A DNA stretch of 64,000 nucleotides from the NCBI RefSeq assembly GCF_000298315.2, contig NZ_AEYE02000021.1:62001-126000 (forward strand), written 5' to 3'. Below are positions 1 through 10,300 of the stretch, piece by piece. Below the pieces are notes generated by a model, which worked only from the letters and a program-made list of their open reading frames with translations, was not told the origin of the DNA and made no database searches. This stretch comes from Rhizobium grahamii CCGE 502. Lineage in GTDB: Bacteria; Pseudomonadota; Alphaproteobacteria; Rhizobiales; Rhizobiaceae. Position 1 is the stretch's first letter. Each line of letters starts with the position of its first letter. A program made the position numbers and the translations under genes.

Positions 1-2
1 TC

Positions 3-203
3 ATGGGCATTTTTGACAATGTCATTTCCGGCCTGTCTGCGCTGGAGGCAAGCATTGCTGCGATCAATGCAAAGCCGCTTGAGGCGAAATCGGAACCGGT
101 AACGCATACATTTGCGAGGTTAGTTCCACTGAAAACCAAGAGCGTCGCACGACGCGGTGTAAAGAAGGCAAAGTTGACCTCCAAAACGCTTGCCGCCAAC
201 TAG
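3..203 (+). CDS. small basic hypothetical protein, left edge of window
   Basis: A 66-residue reading frame starts two bases from the window edge, so it may be the C-terminal part of a longer gene. The N-terminal half is Ala-rich and helical-looking (residues 1-30). The C-terminal half is strongly basic (KTKSVARRGVKKAK), suggesting contact with nucleic acid or acidic partners. No family is recognised. The downstream gene is on the other strand. Confidence 0.35.
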   Translation: MGIFDNVISGLSALEASIAAINAKPLEAKSEPVTHTFARLVPLKTKSVARRGVKKAKLTSKTLAAN

Positions 204-270
204 CCCTTAAGCAATCACGGTCGCCGGCAGGGGACATGCGGCCGGCCGCATCAGACGAGTTCCACATTTT

Positions 271-1488
271 CTATCTTGCAAGGGTGCCTGGCCCATGCCG
301 CGGTTCCCGATCACTTGCCAACAACATTGAGATGCCCGCTGCGATCGCGGCAATTAGGGCTGCGGCGAGATAAATCCCGCCAAAACTCTGGGTAGAGGTC
401 TTTATAAGGCCCCCGAGGAAGTTTCCCGTGGTGCCGCCGATTCCTTGGAGCACTGTACAGATGCCCATGACCGTTACAGCGACGTGTGGTCCGGCGCGGT
501 ACGCGACATAAGAAGGAAGCAAACCATAGATCGGATAAAAGCCGAGGGAGAAAGACGCCACGGCAATGATGGAAAGTTCTACCGAGGTGTCGATGTGCAT
601 GAGAACACCCCCCGCAACAAAGCAAGTGTAACACACGACCATGGCTGACCGCGATCCGAACCGTGACGCTACCGTGCCCAAAACAAATCCAGCTCCTATA
701 CCGACTGCTCCGATCGTTGCCCAGAGCACTGAAACGGCACCAACGGTATAACCTCGCTCCTCGCGAAGGAGCGGCGACAGATAGGTCAGATATGGGAAAG
801 GCATGACACCGTTGAGAAAGCCAAGGACGAAGATGAGGAAAACCCAAGGTGTGATCGAGCGCAGTTTCGATGGCCAGCCTGCGAAGCCGTCGGTATTCCG
901 GCTTGGAGGGTCCCCTGACAGACCGGCGCGTTCGAAAAGGATACAGGTGGCGACGGCAAGCGCGATGGAAATCGCTCCGGTTGTGTACCAAGCAATCTGC
1001 CAATGGCCGCTCCCAGCGAAGGCTGCAACAAGGGCACTGTTTATGACTACGCCATAGGAGGGCGCACTGGATATCAGGCTCATTACGAAGCCACGGCGAT
1101 CGGGCTTGACGACCCGGGAGGCGATATCGATCATCGGTACGAACGTCGATGCACCTGTCGAGCCGGCCATCATAAGCAGAGCCGCGAGCACGTAAACATT
1201 ACTGGCGACTGGAATGCTCAACAGGCATAGCCCACACAGCGTTACCGAACCTACCACCGTTCGCGCCGCGCCGATGCGATGGACGAGCCAAGTGCTGATC
1301 AATGCTGACGCTACCGATGAAAGCTGGACAAGTCCGGTCACCGTGCCGACAAATGCGTAGTCAAATGCCAGATCCCTTCTCATGTCGGGGATGATCTGCG
1401 GAAACAGGCTCAGGCCGAAACCGTAGCATGTGGCAACGCAAGCGATCATGACGGTAACCAGGAGGCCCTGAAGATGATTGCTCGCCAT
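271..1488 (-). CDS. MFS transporter
   Basis: A 405-residue integral membrane protein with about twelve hydrophobic segments, the normal size for a major facilitator superfamily permease. The loop after TM2 carries a degenerate MFS motif (VHRIGAARTVVG, near residue 70), and a polar central loop separates the two six-helix halves near residue 205. The substrate cannot be read from sequence. The gene is divergent from the PaaK-like ligase at 1747, so the two may share control and possibly substrate (an aryl or acyl acid), but this is inference. The ATG at 1488 has only a weak ribosome site. Confidence 0.8.
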   Translation of the reverse strand: MASNHLQGLLVTVMIACVATCYGFGLSLFPQIIPDMRRDLAFDYAFVGTVTGLVQLSSVASALISTWLVHRIGAARTVVGSVTLCGLCLLSIPVASNVYVLAALLMMAGSTGASTFVPMIDIASRVVKPDRRGFVMSLISSAPSYGVVINSALVAAFAGSGHWQIAWYTTGAISIALAVATCILFERAGLSGDPPSRNTDGFAGWPSKLRSITPWVFLIFVLGFLNGVMPFPYLTYLSPLLREERGYTVGAVSVLWATIGAVGIGAGFVLGTVASRFGSRSAMVVCYTCFVAGGVLMHIDTSVELSIIAVASFSLGFYPIYGLLPSYVAYRAGPHVAVTVMGICTVLQGIGGTTGNFLGGLIKTSTQSFGGIYLAAALIAAIAAGISMLLASDREPRHGPGTLAR

Positions 1489-1746
1489 GACCGGGCCCTG
1501 CTTGAACGAAAACTGATCGTACCCGGGAAAACTGGCGTGTGGAAGTTAGACAGTGGCGCATTAGATTTGTCGAATAGGAGCGGCTCATGATAGCCAGTTG
1601 TTGTCAGGGCATCATCTACCAAGGGTCGTCCGCGTTGATGTCGGCACGCTGCCCGCAGTCGAGCTCATCAAAATCGAAATGGTCATAGCTTTTTTCTTCC
1701 GAGGCGCTTCTTTCGATCCGCCGGCAACAAATCGGGACTTTTGGCG

Positions 1747-3120
1747 ATGTCAGGAATGCAGAGACTGACAACATTGGATCCTCATTTACTCTTGCGGCAC
1801 GCAAATGAAGTGGAAGACCGTCTTGGCTGGCCAAGGCAAGAGCTATTGGCCTATCAGGAGCGTAAGCTGGCATCGGCGCTCCAGCATGCCGTCGGTTCCT
1901 CTCCTTATTATCGCGACACGATCGCCGCGCTCGTAGCGTCTGGCGCTGCACTCGAAGAATTACCCATTCTTACCAAACATGCGCTGATGCAAAACTTTGA
2001 TCGGGTCGTGACCGATGCGCGGTTGGACCGAGCTTTGCTCGAGCATCATCTTGAGGGCGAAGACCCCGGGGCTCTGCTGTTTGGCGAATTTCGCGTGGCT
2101 GCGACGGGTGGAACGACGGGTGAAAAAGGAATTGCAATATTCGATGATCGCGCATGGCTTGAGGCGATCGCAAATACACTACGATTCCAGAAGATCGTAG
2201 GGATCGATGAGAAGACTCGTAGCATGGGTATCTTCGCATCGTCCGCGATCCACATTTCCTCTCGTATCGGAGCGGAGGTACGGGCGATCCGTCCACCCGC
2301 ACCAAGGCTGAATGTCTTGATGCCAATCGAAGATATCGTCGCTCAACTGAATCTGTACAGCCCCGAAGTCGTTTCCACCTATCCTTCGTTCGTGCGAGTG
2401 CTCGGCAATGAACAGCGAGCTGGTCGTCTGTCGATCAAGCCGAGATTGATTCGTACGAGCGCGGAAACGCTGTCACAGGACGTACGAGATATCGCGGCCG
2501 AGGTGTGGGGAGCGACTGTTGCCAACAGCTATACCTGTACCGAAGTCGGCGCTATGGGGCACGAGTGCGAAATGGCCGACGGCCTTCATCTGGCCGAAGA
2601 CTCCTTCGTTTTTGAGGTCGTCGACATCAACAATAAACCGGTTCCAAATGGAACCGCCGGTGCAAGGTTGCTCGTCACCACACTTACCAACCGTATCCTG
2701 CCCCTGGTTCGCTACGAAATTTCCGACATCGTCACCTTGGCGACCGAGCCCTGTCGGTGCGGTTTGCCACTCTGGCGGATCTCATCGATCGAAGGCCGCC
2801 GAGAGGAGATGCTGCAGTTTTCAAGAAAGGGAGGCGGCATCGTTGAGGTCCACGCTCATCGGCTGCGTTCCTCTCTCACGCGGACAGGCGGCGTTCGGCA
2901 GTTTCAATTTTCCCAATTGCCCGATGGCCTTGAGATCACGATTTCCCTGTTTGCTGATTTCGACCATCGGATGGTTGCCCAATCAGTTGAGGACTCTCTT
3001 CGAGAAACATTGGCGAACGCTGGCGCCGAGCCCCGTCGGATTGTTGTCAGGGCGGTTCAGTCGATCGAGCGCAATGGGCCTGGCGCCAAGGAGAGGCTAG
3101 TGGTGGCACGAGCTCCATAA
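1747..3120 (+). CDS. PaaK-like adenylate-forming ligase (phenylacetate-CoA ligase family)
   Basis: A 457-residue member of the ANL superfamily most like phenylacetate-CoA ligase and coenzyme F390 synthetase, which activate a carboxylate as acyl-AMP. Visible motifs are the Thr/Gly-rich phosphate loop ATGGTTGEKG near residue 120, the A5-type motif YTCTEVGAMG near 262, and VRYEISDIV near 325, where the family has its conserved Asp. A Cys pair near residue 336 (CRCG) matches the metal-binding Cys site often seen in PaaK relatives. The ATG at 1747 is preferred over the in-frame TTG at 1741. No other phenylacetate genes are nearby, so the substrate is unknown. Confidence 0.8.
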   Translation: MSGMQRLTTLDPHLLLRHANEVEDRLGWPRQELLAYQERKLASALQHAVGSSPYYRDTIAALVASGAALEELPILTKHALMQNFDRVVTDARLDRALLEHHLEGEDPGALLFGEFRVAATGGTTGEKGIAIFDDRAWLEAIANTLRFQKIVGIDEKTRSMGIFASSAIHISSRIGAEVRAIRPPAPRLNVLMPIEDIVAQLNLYSPEVVSTYPSFVRVLGNEQRAGRLSIKPRLIRTSAETLSQDVRDIAAEVWGATVANSYTCTEVGAMGHECEMADGLHLAEDSFVFEVVDINNKPVPNGTAGARLLVTTLTNRILPLVRYEISDIVTLATEPCRCGLPLWRISSIEGRREEMLQFSRKGGGIVEVHAHRLRSSLTRTGGVRQFQFSQLPDGLEITISLFADFDHRMVAQSVEDSLRETLANAGAEPRRIVVRAVQSIERNGPGAKERLVVARAP

Positions 3121-3191
3121 GGAGGTGCCGGATATCGGCAGGTACATGAAAGACACAAGCACCAAGCGAGTTCCCCAGCCGGTCAGCACCC

Positions 3192-5819
3192 CTATATTGA
3201 TTTGCCTAGCCTCTTTATCGCAGCTTCAAGCGGACGCTGCCCATCGCAGTAGTCCTTCCACGCTGAACTCTTCTTGATGAGCTCAGGGACCGTCCGCACT
3301 GTGAAACGCTTTGGGTCTAGATCGGATTTGACTTGCGCCCAGGTTAACGGCATGGAAACGGTTGCACCGGGCCGTACACGTGGCGACAATGGGCCGACCG
3401 CTGTCGCCATGCGGTCATTGCGGAGATAGTCGAGAAAAATACGCCCGTTCCTCAGGCTTTTCGTCATCTTGATCAGATAAAGATCCGGGTTGTCTCGAGC
3501 CAATTGCTGACAGACGTCATGCGCGAATTTTTTGGCCTCGCCCCACGAGAGCGGCTTGCGCTTATTGACGGCGAGCGGCGTGACCACATGCAATCCCTTT
3601 CCGCCCGTGGTTTTGCAGAAGCTGATAAGCCCGAGTTCTTCAAGGCGGTCGCGCATTTCGCGGGCAGCGGCCACGACGGTTGAAAACGGCACATCCGGTC
3701 CGGGATCCAGATCAAACACCAGACGACCAGGGACCTCCGGTCGGTACGGTTCGCAGTTCCATGGATGCAGTTCGACACCACCAATCTGCGCGATCGCCGC
3801 GAGGCCTTCGACTCGGTCGACTTGGAGGTATGGCTTCTTGTCGCCAAAAACCTTCACCAGCTCAAGCAGGTTCGAAGTCCCAGGCATTGCGTGGCGTTGG
3901 AAAAACTGTTCACCACCTATGCCATCTGGTGTGCGAATGATCGAACATGGCCTGCCCTTTATGTGATCGATCAGCCACCCGCCAACAGATTCATGATAGT
4001 GGGCCAGATCTTCCTTTGTAACCGGCTGGCCATCGCCTGCGTTGGGCCATAGCGGTTTGTCCGGATGAGAAATCAAGACACCCATCACCTCGGCCTTGGC
4101 TCCGCCTCGACGGGCCGTCCGCGTTTTCGCTGCCGGTTGCGGCTCGGGTGTTTCCGTCCGTTCCGGCGAAGCGGCGTTTTCCGCTTGGACCTCGATTGCC
4201 GGTTTGTCTTCGCGCAGACCCTTGAAGGAGGCCTGTCGAACAAGTCCGTCGGATGTCCAGCCGGCGAATTCGATCTCGGCAACGAGTTCCGGTTTTAGCC
4301 AGACCACTCCACTTTCGATCTTGGGCGCACCCAGGCCGGTAAACAGCGATTTCGATACCGTCTCGACCGCCTTCAGCTTCGTCATGAGAGCATCAACCGT
4401 TTTTGCGCCGTAACCGGTCCCTACCCGTCCAACGTATACAAAGTGCTCCTCCCGGTAGACGCCGACAAGCAAGGACCTAAATCTGCCGTTGGTAGTAGCG
4501 TAACCGCCGATGACAACTTCGTGGCCGGCCCGGCATTTGGATTTTGCCCAGGTATCGCTGCGTCCAGACCGATAAGGCGCATCCCGCTGCTTCGAAACAA
4601 TACCTTCCAAAGACAATTTACAGGCGGAACGCAGCACGGCGTCGCCGCCCGTCTCGAAGTGCTCAACGAAACGCAGGCGGGGGTCTTTGCCAATCACACT
4701 TAGAAGAGCCTGCAAACGCTCCTTGCGCTCGACGAGGGGCGTCGAACGCAGATCGTCTCCTCCGTCAAAAAGGAGATCGAAGGCGAAATAGACCAGATTG
4801 CCGGTTTTTCCCTCCGACAAGGCGGCCTGCAGAGCAGCAAAGTCCGGAGCGCCGTTTTCGTCAAGCGCGCAGATCTCGCCGTCGAGAATGCAGTCAGGAA
4901 GTTCAGACGCCGCCATGGCAATCTCCGAATATTTGGCAGTCCAGTCGAGACCCTTTCGCGTCTTAAGGGTAACAGCGCCGGCCGCCACCCGTATCTGGAT
5001 CCGGTAGCCATCGAACTTGATCTCGTGGAGCCAATTGTTGCCTGCGGGCGGCCTTGCCAATGTTTCGCAGAGCTGAGGCGCGATGAACTCGGGCAAGTCA
5101 GCACCCGATGCCTGTCGTCCGCCGCCGCCTTTCTTTCTTCGGTCGTCCGCTGCGAGCCCATGCTTGCTATCCCAGACAGCATCGGCTTCTACGGCGGCAC
5201 TGGCCAACATGAACGGCTTGGGTTTGCGGCCTTTGCCATCCGCAATCTGCTCCATCGTCCGACCGGATGCCACGGACGTTGCGTTTTCCTCAAGGATAGC
5301 TTCCCCTTTCTCTTCGACCGAATAATCGTCATGGTGTTTGATCAGGAGCCAGTTCGTCCTTTTTCCGCCATCGCGGTCGTTTCGCATTCTCACCAGCACA
5401 AAACTGCCGTGAAGGCGCTTGCCGTATAACGTGAATTTGAAATCCCCTTTCTTCAGGGCGTCGTGTGGAGATTTGTTTCCCTCGGGCTCCCAGAAACCAC
5501 GGTCCCATAGCATCACGGTGCCACCCCCATATTGGCCCTTGGGGATGGTGCCCTCAAAATCACCGTAGTCGAGGGGATGATCTTCGACTTCAACCGCCAA
5601 CCTTTTATCATGCGGGTCCAGAGATGGACCCTTCGTGACGGCCCACGATTTGAAGACACCGTCAAGCTCCAGTCGCAGATCATAATGGAGTCGGGTCGCG
5701 TCATGCTTCTGGATCACAAAACGCAAGCGATTTGATGCCTCGACGAGATTTTTTCCGCTCGGCTCCTTCGTCTTCTGAAAATCACGCTTGGCACGGTATG
5801 TCGACAGCGTATCGGCCAT
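3192..5819 (-). CDS. ligD: multifunctional ATP-dependent DNA ligase LigD (NHEJ)
   Basis: An 875-residue LigD with all three domains in the order phosphoesterase, ligase, polymerase. The 3'-phosphoesterase spans about residues 15-185 ([15 protein letters not shown]). The ATP-dependent ligase spans about 240-540, with motif I EIKFDGYR and nucleophile Lys268. The archaeo-eukaryotic-primase-type polymerase spans about 575-870, with catalytic VFDLDP at 701-706. LigD seals double-strand breaks held by Ku. No ku gene lies in the window, so Ku must be encoded elsewhere. The ATG at 5819 follows a good Shine-Dalgarno sequence (AAGGGA). Confidence 0.95.
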   Translation of the reverse strand: MADTLSTYRAKRDFQKTKEPSGKNLVEASNRLRFVIQKHDATRLHYDLRLELDGVFKSWAVTKGPSLDPHDKRLAVEVEDHPLDYGDFEGTIPKGQYGGGTVMLWDRGFWEPEGNKSPHDALKKGDFKFTLYGKRLHGSFVLVRMRNDRDGGKRTNWLLIKHHDDYSVEEKGEAILEENATSVASGRTMEQIADGKGRKPKPFMLASAAVEADAVWDSKHGLAADDRRKKGGGGRQASGADLPEFIAPQLCETLARPPAGNNWLHEIKFDGYRIQIRVAAGAVTLKTRKGLDWTAKYSEIAMAASELPDCILDGEICALDENGAPDFAALQAALSEGKTGNLVYFAFDLLFDGGDDLRSTPLVERKERLQALLSVIGKDPRLRFVEHFETGGDAVLRSACKLSLEGIVSKQRDAPYRSGRSDTWAKSKCRAGHEVVIGGYATTNGRFRSLLVGVYREEHFVYVGRVGTGYGAKTVDALMTKLKAVETVSKSLFTGLGAPKIESGVVWLKPELVAEIEFAGWTSDGLVRQASFKGLREDKPAIEVQAENAASPERTETPEPQPAAKTRTARRGGAKAEVMGVLISHPDKPLWPNAGDGQPVTKEDLAHYHESVGGWLIDHIKGRPCSIIRTPDGIGGEQFFQRHAMPGTSNLLELVKVFGDKKPYLQVDRVEGLAAIAQIGGVELHPWNCEPYRPEVPGRLVFDLDPGPDVPFSTVVAAAREMRDRLEELGLISFCKTTGGKGLHVVTPLAVNKRKPLSWGEAKKFAHDVCQQLARDNPDLYLIKMTKSLRNGRIFLDYLRNDRMATAVGPLSPRVRPGATVSMPLTWAQVKSDLDPKRFTVRTVPELIKKSSAWKDYCDGQRPLEAAIKRLGKSI

Positions 5820-6170
5820 GTTGAAATCCCTTCAATCGCGAACGGCCTGTTTGTTGCTCATGACTGTCATCGGTCTCCTGATCAGTCTTGTCGTGAGAAA
5901 CAACGCCCGCAGTGACAATGAGTTTCCTGAGGCTGGAAGATGTCGCCATTTGGCTCTTGGACTCCATTGATGGGCAAACGCCGGGCAATTGAGGTTCCCG
6001 GCTGAAATTGAGCAGTCCCGGTTCGTTTCAGTTGCCTCGGAGGGACGGGGCACCGTGTGCCCCAAACTGTCATCTCCCGCGAACCCACCTCACGTCAGTC
6101 ACCGGAACTGTGAAGGGCCTGCGGAGTTTTGTGGAAGTTCTATTCGGAAAGGCGACGAGGATTAAAGACA
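5820..6170. other. intergenic region between ligD and the GFA-family gene
   Basis: About 350 bases with no gene I can support. The right part carries the EcfG-type promoter of the GFA-family gene at 6104-6128. The left part must hold the ligD promoter, but no GGAAC-N17-GTT site faces ligD. A short hydrophobic frame starting at 5818 on the + strand overlaps the ligD start and has no convincing ribosome site. Confidence 0.5.
6104..6128 (+). promoter_or_regulatory. EcfG/RpoE2-type promoter of the GFA-family gene
   Basis: GGAAC at 6104-6108 and GTT at 6126-6128 with a 17-base spacer match the alphaproteobacterial general-stress sigma consensus. The site lies 43 bases before the ATG at 6171. Confidence 0.65.
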
Positions 6171-6563
6171 ATGACGGAAGGAATGGCACGGCTAAAGGGA
6201 TCATGTCGATGCGGGCGCATTACCTACAGCCTTGAGGGCGAGCCGACCCGTATTGGGATCTGCCACTGTACGGATTGTCGGCAGGAAAGCGGTTCGGCCT
6301 TTACGTTCTTCGGCGTCTGGCCTGCGTCTTCCTTTTCCACCTCTGGCGAGACCGACGTTCACAACGGCCGAAGGTTTTGTCCGACGTGTGGAAGCAGGAT
6401 GTTTGCCTGCACTGATGATGAAGCAGAGATAAAACTCGGGACCTTAACAGACGCGCCGACTGCACTGGTGCCGACCTACGAGCTTTGGGTTAAAAGGCGA
6501 GAGAAGTGGCTCTCGCCGGTGGAAGGAGCCGATCAGTATGTCGAGGACAGACGGTCTGGTTGA
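6171..6563 (+). CDS. GFA-family zinc protein (Gfa/CENP-V type)
   Basis: A 130-residue GFA domain protein. The family binds zinc through paired cysteines, and here these are CRCG near residue 12, CHCTDC near 35 and CPTCGSRMF near 78. The founding member was described as glutathione-dependent formaldehyde-activating enzyme, but most paralogues, including this one, have no proven reaction. The ATG at 6171 is chosen over the upstream TTG at 6129 because it begins directly before the conserved region and leaves room for the promoter at 6104. It stands alone and is probably stress-induced. Confidence 0.85.
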   Translation: MTEGMARLKGSCRCGRITYSLEGEPTRIGICHCTDCRQESGSAFTFFGVWPASSFSTSGETDVHNGRRFCPTCGSRMFACTDDEAEIKLGTLTDAPTALVPTYELWVKRREKWLSPVEGADQYVEDRRSG

Positions 6564-6815
6564 AGGATTCTGACGCCTATTCGTTCAAAGGATAATGTGC
6601 TGCTTGGGTTTCCCCACAAGGAACTGTTCGGAATGATCTGAGGGGGATTGGACTGTGATTGGCCTTGGCCTGGCACCCGAATGGATCCGGTGACGAGGAC
6701 TGACCTGCGGCACAAACCGGTCGAAAGGGATTCTTTCGGCCGGTTCGATGGACGCAGTCTGCCACCAGCAACTTCGTGCCCAAACAATTTGAGCGCGGGC
6801 CGAGCGTCAGTTAAA

Positions 6816-7172
6816 TCACTGGATCTTTTCGGTCCCGCTCGGCGAATTGATCATCGTCTTGCCTCCGCCATTTCCGGTTGCGGTCGGGTCCCGGTCGATG
6901 GCTTGAGGGGGCCTTGAGCCTCCACCTGCGGGGTTGTCGTCAAACGTGCCCTTTCTGGACGGCTGTGCGTTGATCGGATCGTTCGAGGTCGATGCCGTCG
7001 GTTGCCGATCGGCGTCGATACTTTCGCCCCACCATTCCGCTGCGCTCCAGGCAACAAAAGCAAGGACCAGACCGCATACCAGAACCACAAGGACGGGTTT
7101 TCCGTAGCTTCCTTGCCTGGCCTCCGTCGCCGTCTCGGTGACCGTGTCCCTTCCGCCGCTATCCGTTTTCAT
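6816..7172 (-). CDS. small single-pass membrane protein
   Basis: A 118-residue protein with one predicted membrane helix near residues 27-47 (VLVVLVCGLVLAFVAW), a short charged cytoplasmic N-terminus and a long Gly/Pro/Asn-rich tail likely outside the membrane. The ATG at 7172 is fixed by an excellent ribosome site (GGAGGAGA, 6-7 bases upstream). An EcfG-type promoter lies 30 bases ahead. It sits downstream of the Mfd paralogue, with about 140 bases between. No named family is recognised. Confidence 0.65.
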   Translation of the reverse strand: MKTDSGGRDTVTETATEARQGSYGKPVLVVLVCGLVLAFVAWSAAEWWGESIDADRQPTASTSNDPINAQPSRKGTFDDNPAGGGSRPPQAIDRDPTATGNGGGKTMINSPSGTEKIQ

Positions 7173-7201
7173 TGAAATCTCCTCCGATCCGATGAACTGG
7201 T

Positions 7202-7226
7202 AACCCTTGGAGAGATCAGATGTTCC
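7202..7226 (-). promoter_or_regulatory. EcfG/RpoE2-type promoter of the small membrane protein
   Basis: On the minus strand, GGAAC at 7226-7222 and GTT at 7204-7202 with a 17-base spacer, 30 bases before the ATG at 7172. It overlaps the short gap after the mfd-like gene. Confidence 0.6.
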
Positions 7227-7309
7227 TTCTTGCACAACGCGGTTTTTCGCTCCGTATAGCAGATAATTCCGCGGCTCGGACTGGTTCGCCCCAACCTCGC
7301 ACAAGCTCC

Positions 7310-10300
7310 TTACCGGCTGTCGAGGTCCAGCAGTTTCTTCAGAAGGGCCATACGATCCTCACCAGACTTGGTCTGCTCCTCAAAGATGAGCCTTCCATCC
7401 CGGACAAAACTGGGAAGCACTCGATCGAAATGCTTCTTGGCGCGTTGAGAAACCTTCCGACCGAAGGTGAACGCGAGCCCCCGAGGGCCGCCTTCGACGC
7501 TGCTGATGCCAAGCATCCGCGCCGCTAGCCTGACGCGCGCGAGGCGCAACAAAACGGCCACACTTGCTGGGAGTTCGCCGAAGCGGTCCTCGAACTCTTC
7601 CACGAGTTCCTCGATCTGGTCCCTTGAGGCCGCCCGCAACAATCGTGAATAAAGGCCGAGCCTCACTCCGGCGTCGCCGACATAGTCAGTCGGAATGGTG
7701 CCCGAGATTCCGAGATTGACTGTGGTCGAAGACTGGCTGCCCTCTTTCTTTCCTGAGACCGCGCGTTCCAACAGATCCTGGTAAAGGGTGATGCCGATGA
7801 CCTTTAGATGTCCCGACTGCTTTCGGCCTTCGATCTCGCCGCCGCCCCTGAGCTCCAGATCATCCATACTGATCGAGAAGCCGTCACCAAGACGGTCATT
7901 GTTCACGATGGTCGATAGCCGCGATCGGGTAGCATCAGCTAGCTCCGCGTCGGGCGGAAGGACCAGGTAGCACATGCCCTGAACCCTGGACCGCCCAACG
8001 CGTCCACGCAATTGATGAAGTTGCGCAAGTCCGAACCGGTCGGCTCGCCACACGAACATGGTGTTGGCGCGCGGGACATCTAGCCCACTTTCAATTATAT
8101 TGGTCGACAGGAGGACGTCACCGTCACCGTCTGCAAAATTCACCATGATTTCATCCATCTCGGCGGCCTGCATTTTTCCATGCGCAACCCGGATGGCAAG
8201 TTCAGGTACGATATCGGCAAGAGTTGCACGCAGTTCCTCGATGTCGTCGATTTGGGGCGTTACAAAGAAACTCTGGCCGCCTCTGCGATATTCGCGAAGA
8301 AGGGCGACGCGAACGGAGCCCTTGTCAAAATCAGTCAATACTGTCCTCGCCGGCCTTCGTTCTGCCGGTGGGGCCGTCAGCATACTTGTGTCCTGGATGC
8401 CGATCAGGGCGCTCTGGAGGGTCCTTGGTATCGGCGTAGCCGACATCATCAGGGTGTGTGTGCCGGGCGCCAGCTGTTGCAGTGCCTGTTTGTCCCGGAC
8501 CCCAAAACGGTGCTCTTCGTCAATGACCAACAACCACAGCCGAGACGGGGAAATGTCCTTGGCCAATATAGCCTGTGTAGCAACGACGACGCTGATGTCG
8601 CCGGTTTCTAAGCCCACCCTAACGCGTTCCGCCTCCTTGGACGAGACAACGCGTGATAACATCGCAACTTCTATTCCCGTCCCGGCAAATCGTTTGCTGA
8701 AAGTCACAAAGTGTTGTCTCGTCAGGACCGTCGTTGGCGACACCACAATGACTTGTCCCCCAGCAAATGCGACTGCCGCCGCAGCTCGAAGCGCCACTTC
8801 AGTCTTTCCGAAGCCCACATCGCCGCAGACGAGTCTGTTCATTACCCTTCCGGAAGCAAGGTCGGTCTTGACGGCATCGATAGCCGCAGCCTGGTCGGGC
8901 GTTTCTCCATAGGGAAAACGGGAAACGAATTTTGCGTAAGGACCCCGAGGCGGTTCTATCACCTTCGCGGGAAAGGTCTGGCGCAATTCGGCGGCCTTCT
9001 TCAGATGCCGAGCCGCGTCGCGGATGTCTTTGTCCACCACTGCACGTTTCTTTTTCCACCCATCAGTGTGGAGCCGATCGAGGCTGATAGCTTCCGGATT
9101 GGAGCCATACCTCCAGATCTTGCCGAAGTCTTCCATTGGCACAAGGATCGACGCGTCACCATGATAGATGAGGCGCGCCGCATCGCGCATTTCGCCTTCA
9201 ACCTCGACTGTTTCCAATCCTTCCAGTCTGCCTATCCCGTGCTCTTCATGAACGACCAGATCACCCAGTTTCAGCTCTGGCTCAGCGGGGGTAATGCTCG
9301 ACGAGAGCTCCGTCGGAACGGCCCGGCCGAGGAAATCGGAAGATCCGAGCAAGGCAAAACGACGTCTTCGATCGATGAAGCCATGATGCAAGCCGCAGGA
9401 GAGCCTCAACAGGCTTCCCGGCGCAGCGCCATAGCCGTCAAACCAGTTTTCAATGGGCGTAATGCTGAAGCGAGCTCTTTGCACAAAACGCTGGATGGAG
9501 TGTTCGACATCGACTGTCTCTCCTGCCAGAACCACACTCCATCCCGAACGAATACAATCCCCAACGAAGGCCTGGAGTGCTCTGCCTGGACTGGCAGCTT
9601 GCCTGAACTCAGGCAGTTCTACTGCTTCGGTCGTGTCTATTGTAAACGAGCGCAGTTGACCGATGCACGACGTCCATGTCGCTTCATCGATATAAAGCGA
9701 CTGCTCGAGCGCTCGCCCACCGAATGCCACATGCGCATGATGAGCGTCGGCAATGAATTCAAGATAACCCGGCAATCGACGAAACGTTTCCTTGGGGACG
9801 GCTATTCTGGCGCCTCCCAGAAAATCAAATGCATTTGGAAGTTCGCCGTAAAGTCGAAATAGGCGGTGGTAAGTGGCAGCTGCCGTATTGGCCGGGTTCC
9901 CTTCCCCTTCCTCCGGGGCGGAAACAGCCTCCGACGCAGGTCCAACAACCATCTCCTCCAAGGCCTTCTGCTTCCTCTGGCTGGACGGATCGTAAAGCCA
10001 AAGTTCCGATATCAAACCATCGCGCAAGTTAATGCGCACCGGGAAGCGACCACCTGCTGGGAAGATGTCCACAAGACCGTCGCGAAAGGCAAATTCCCCA
10101 GGCTCGTCGACGTTACCGTCCTCGATATATCCAGTACGATCCGCAAAGCTCATAAAGGCGTCGGTGTCAAAGCTTTCGCCGATGGCAAGGCGATACCAGC
10201 TGCTTCGGATGACGTCGAGCGGTGGTACCTTTTGCAGCATCGCTTCCAACGCCGTTACGAGAAGCTTCGGCTCTGCCGAATCCTCCAACCACACCCTGAC

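Noticed and set aside
5818-5970. Short hydrophobic + strand frame beginning at the ligD start
   Set aside because: It overlaps the ligD ribosome site, has no ribosome site of its own, and the hydrophobic run is short.
8711-9862. Long + strand frame (383 codons)
   Set aside because: Antisense of the Mfd paralogue, with a low-quality product and no ribosome site.
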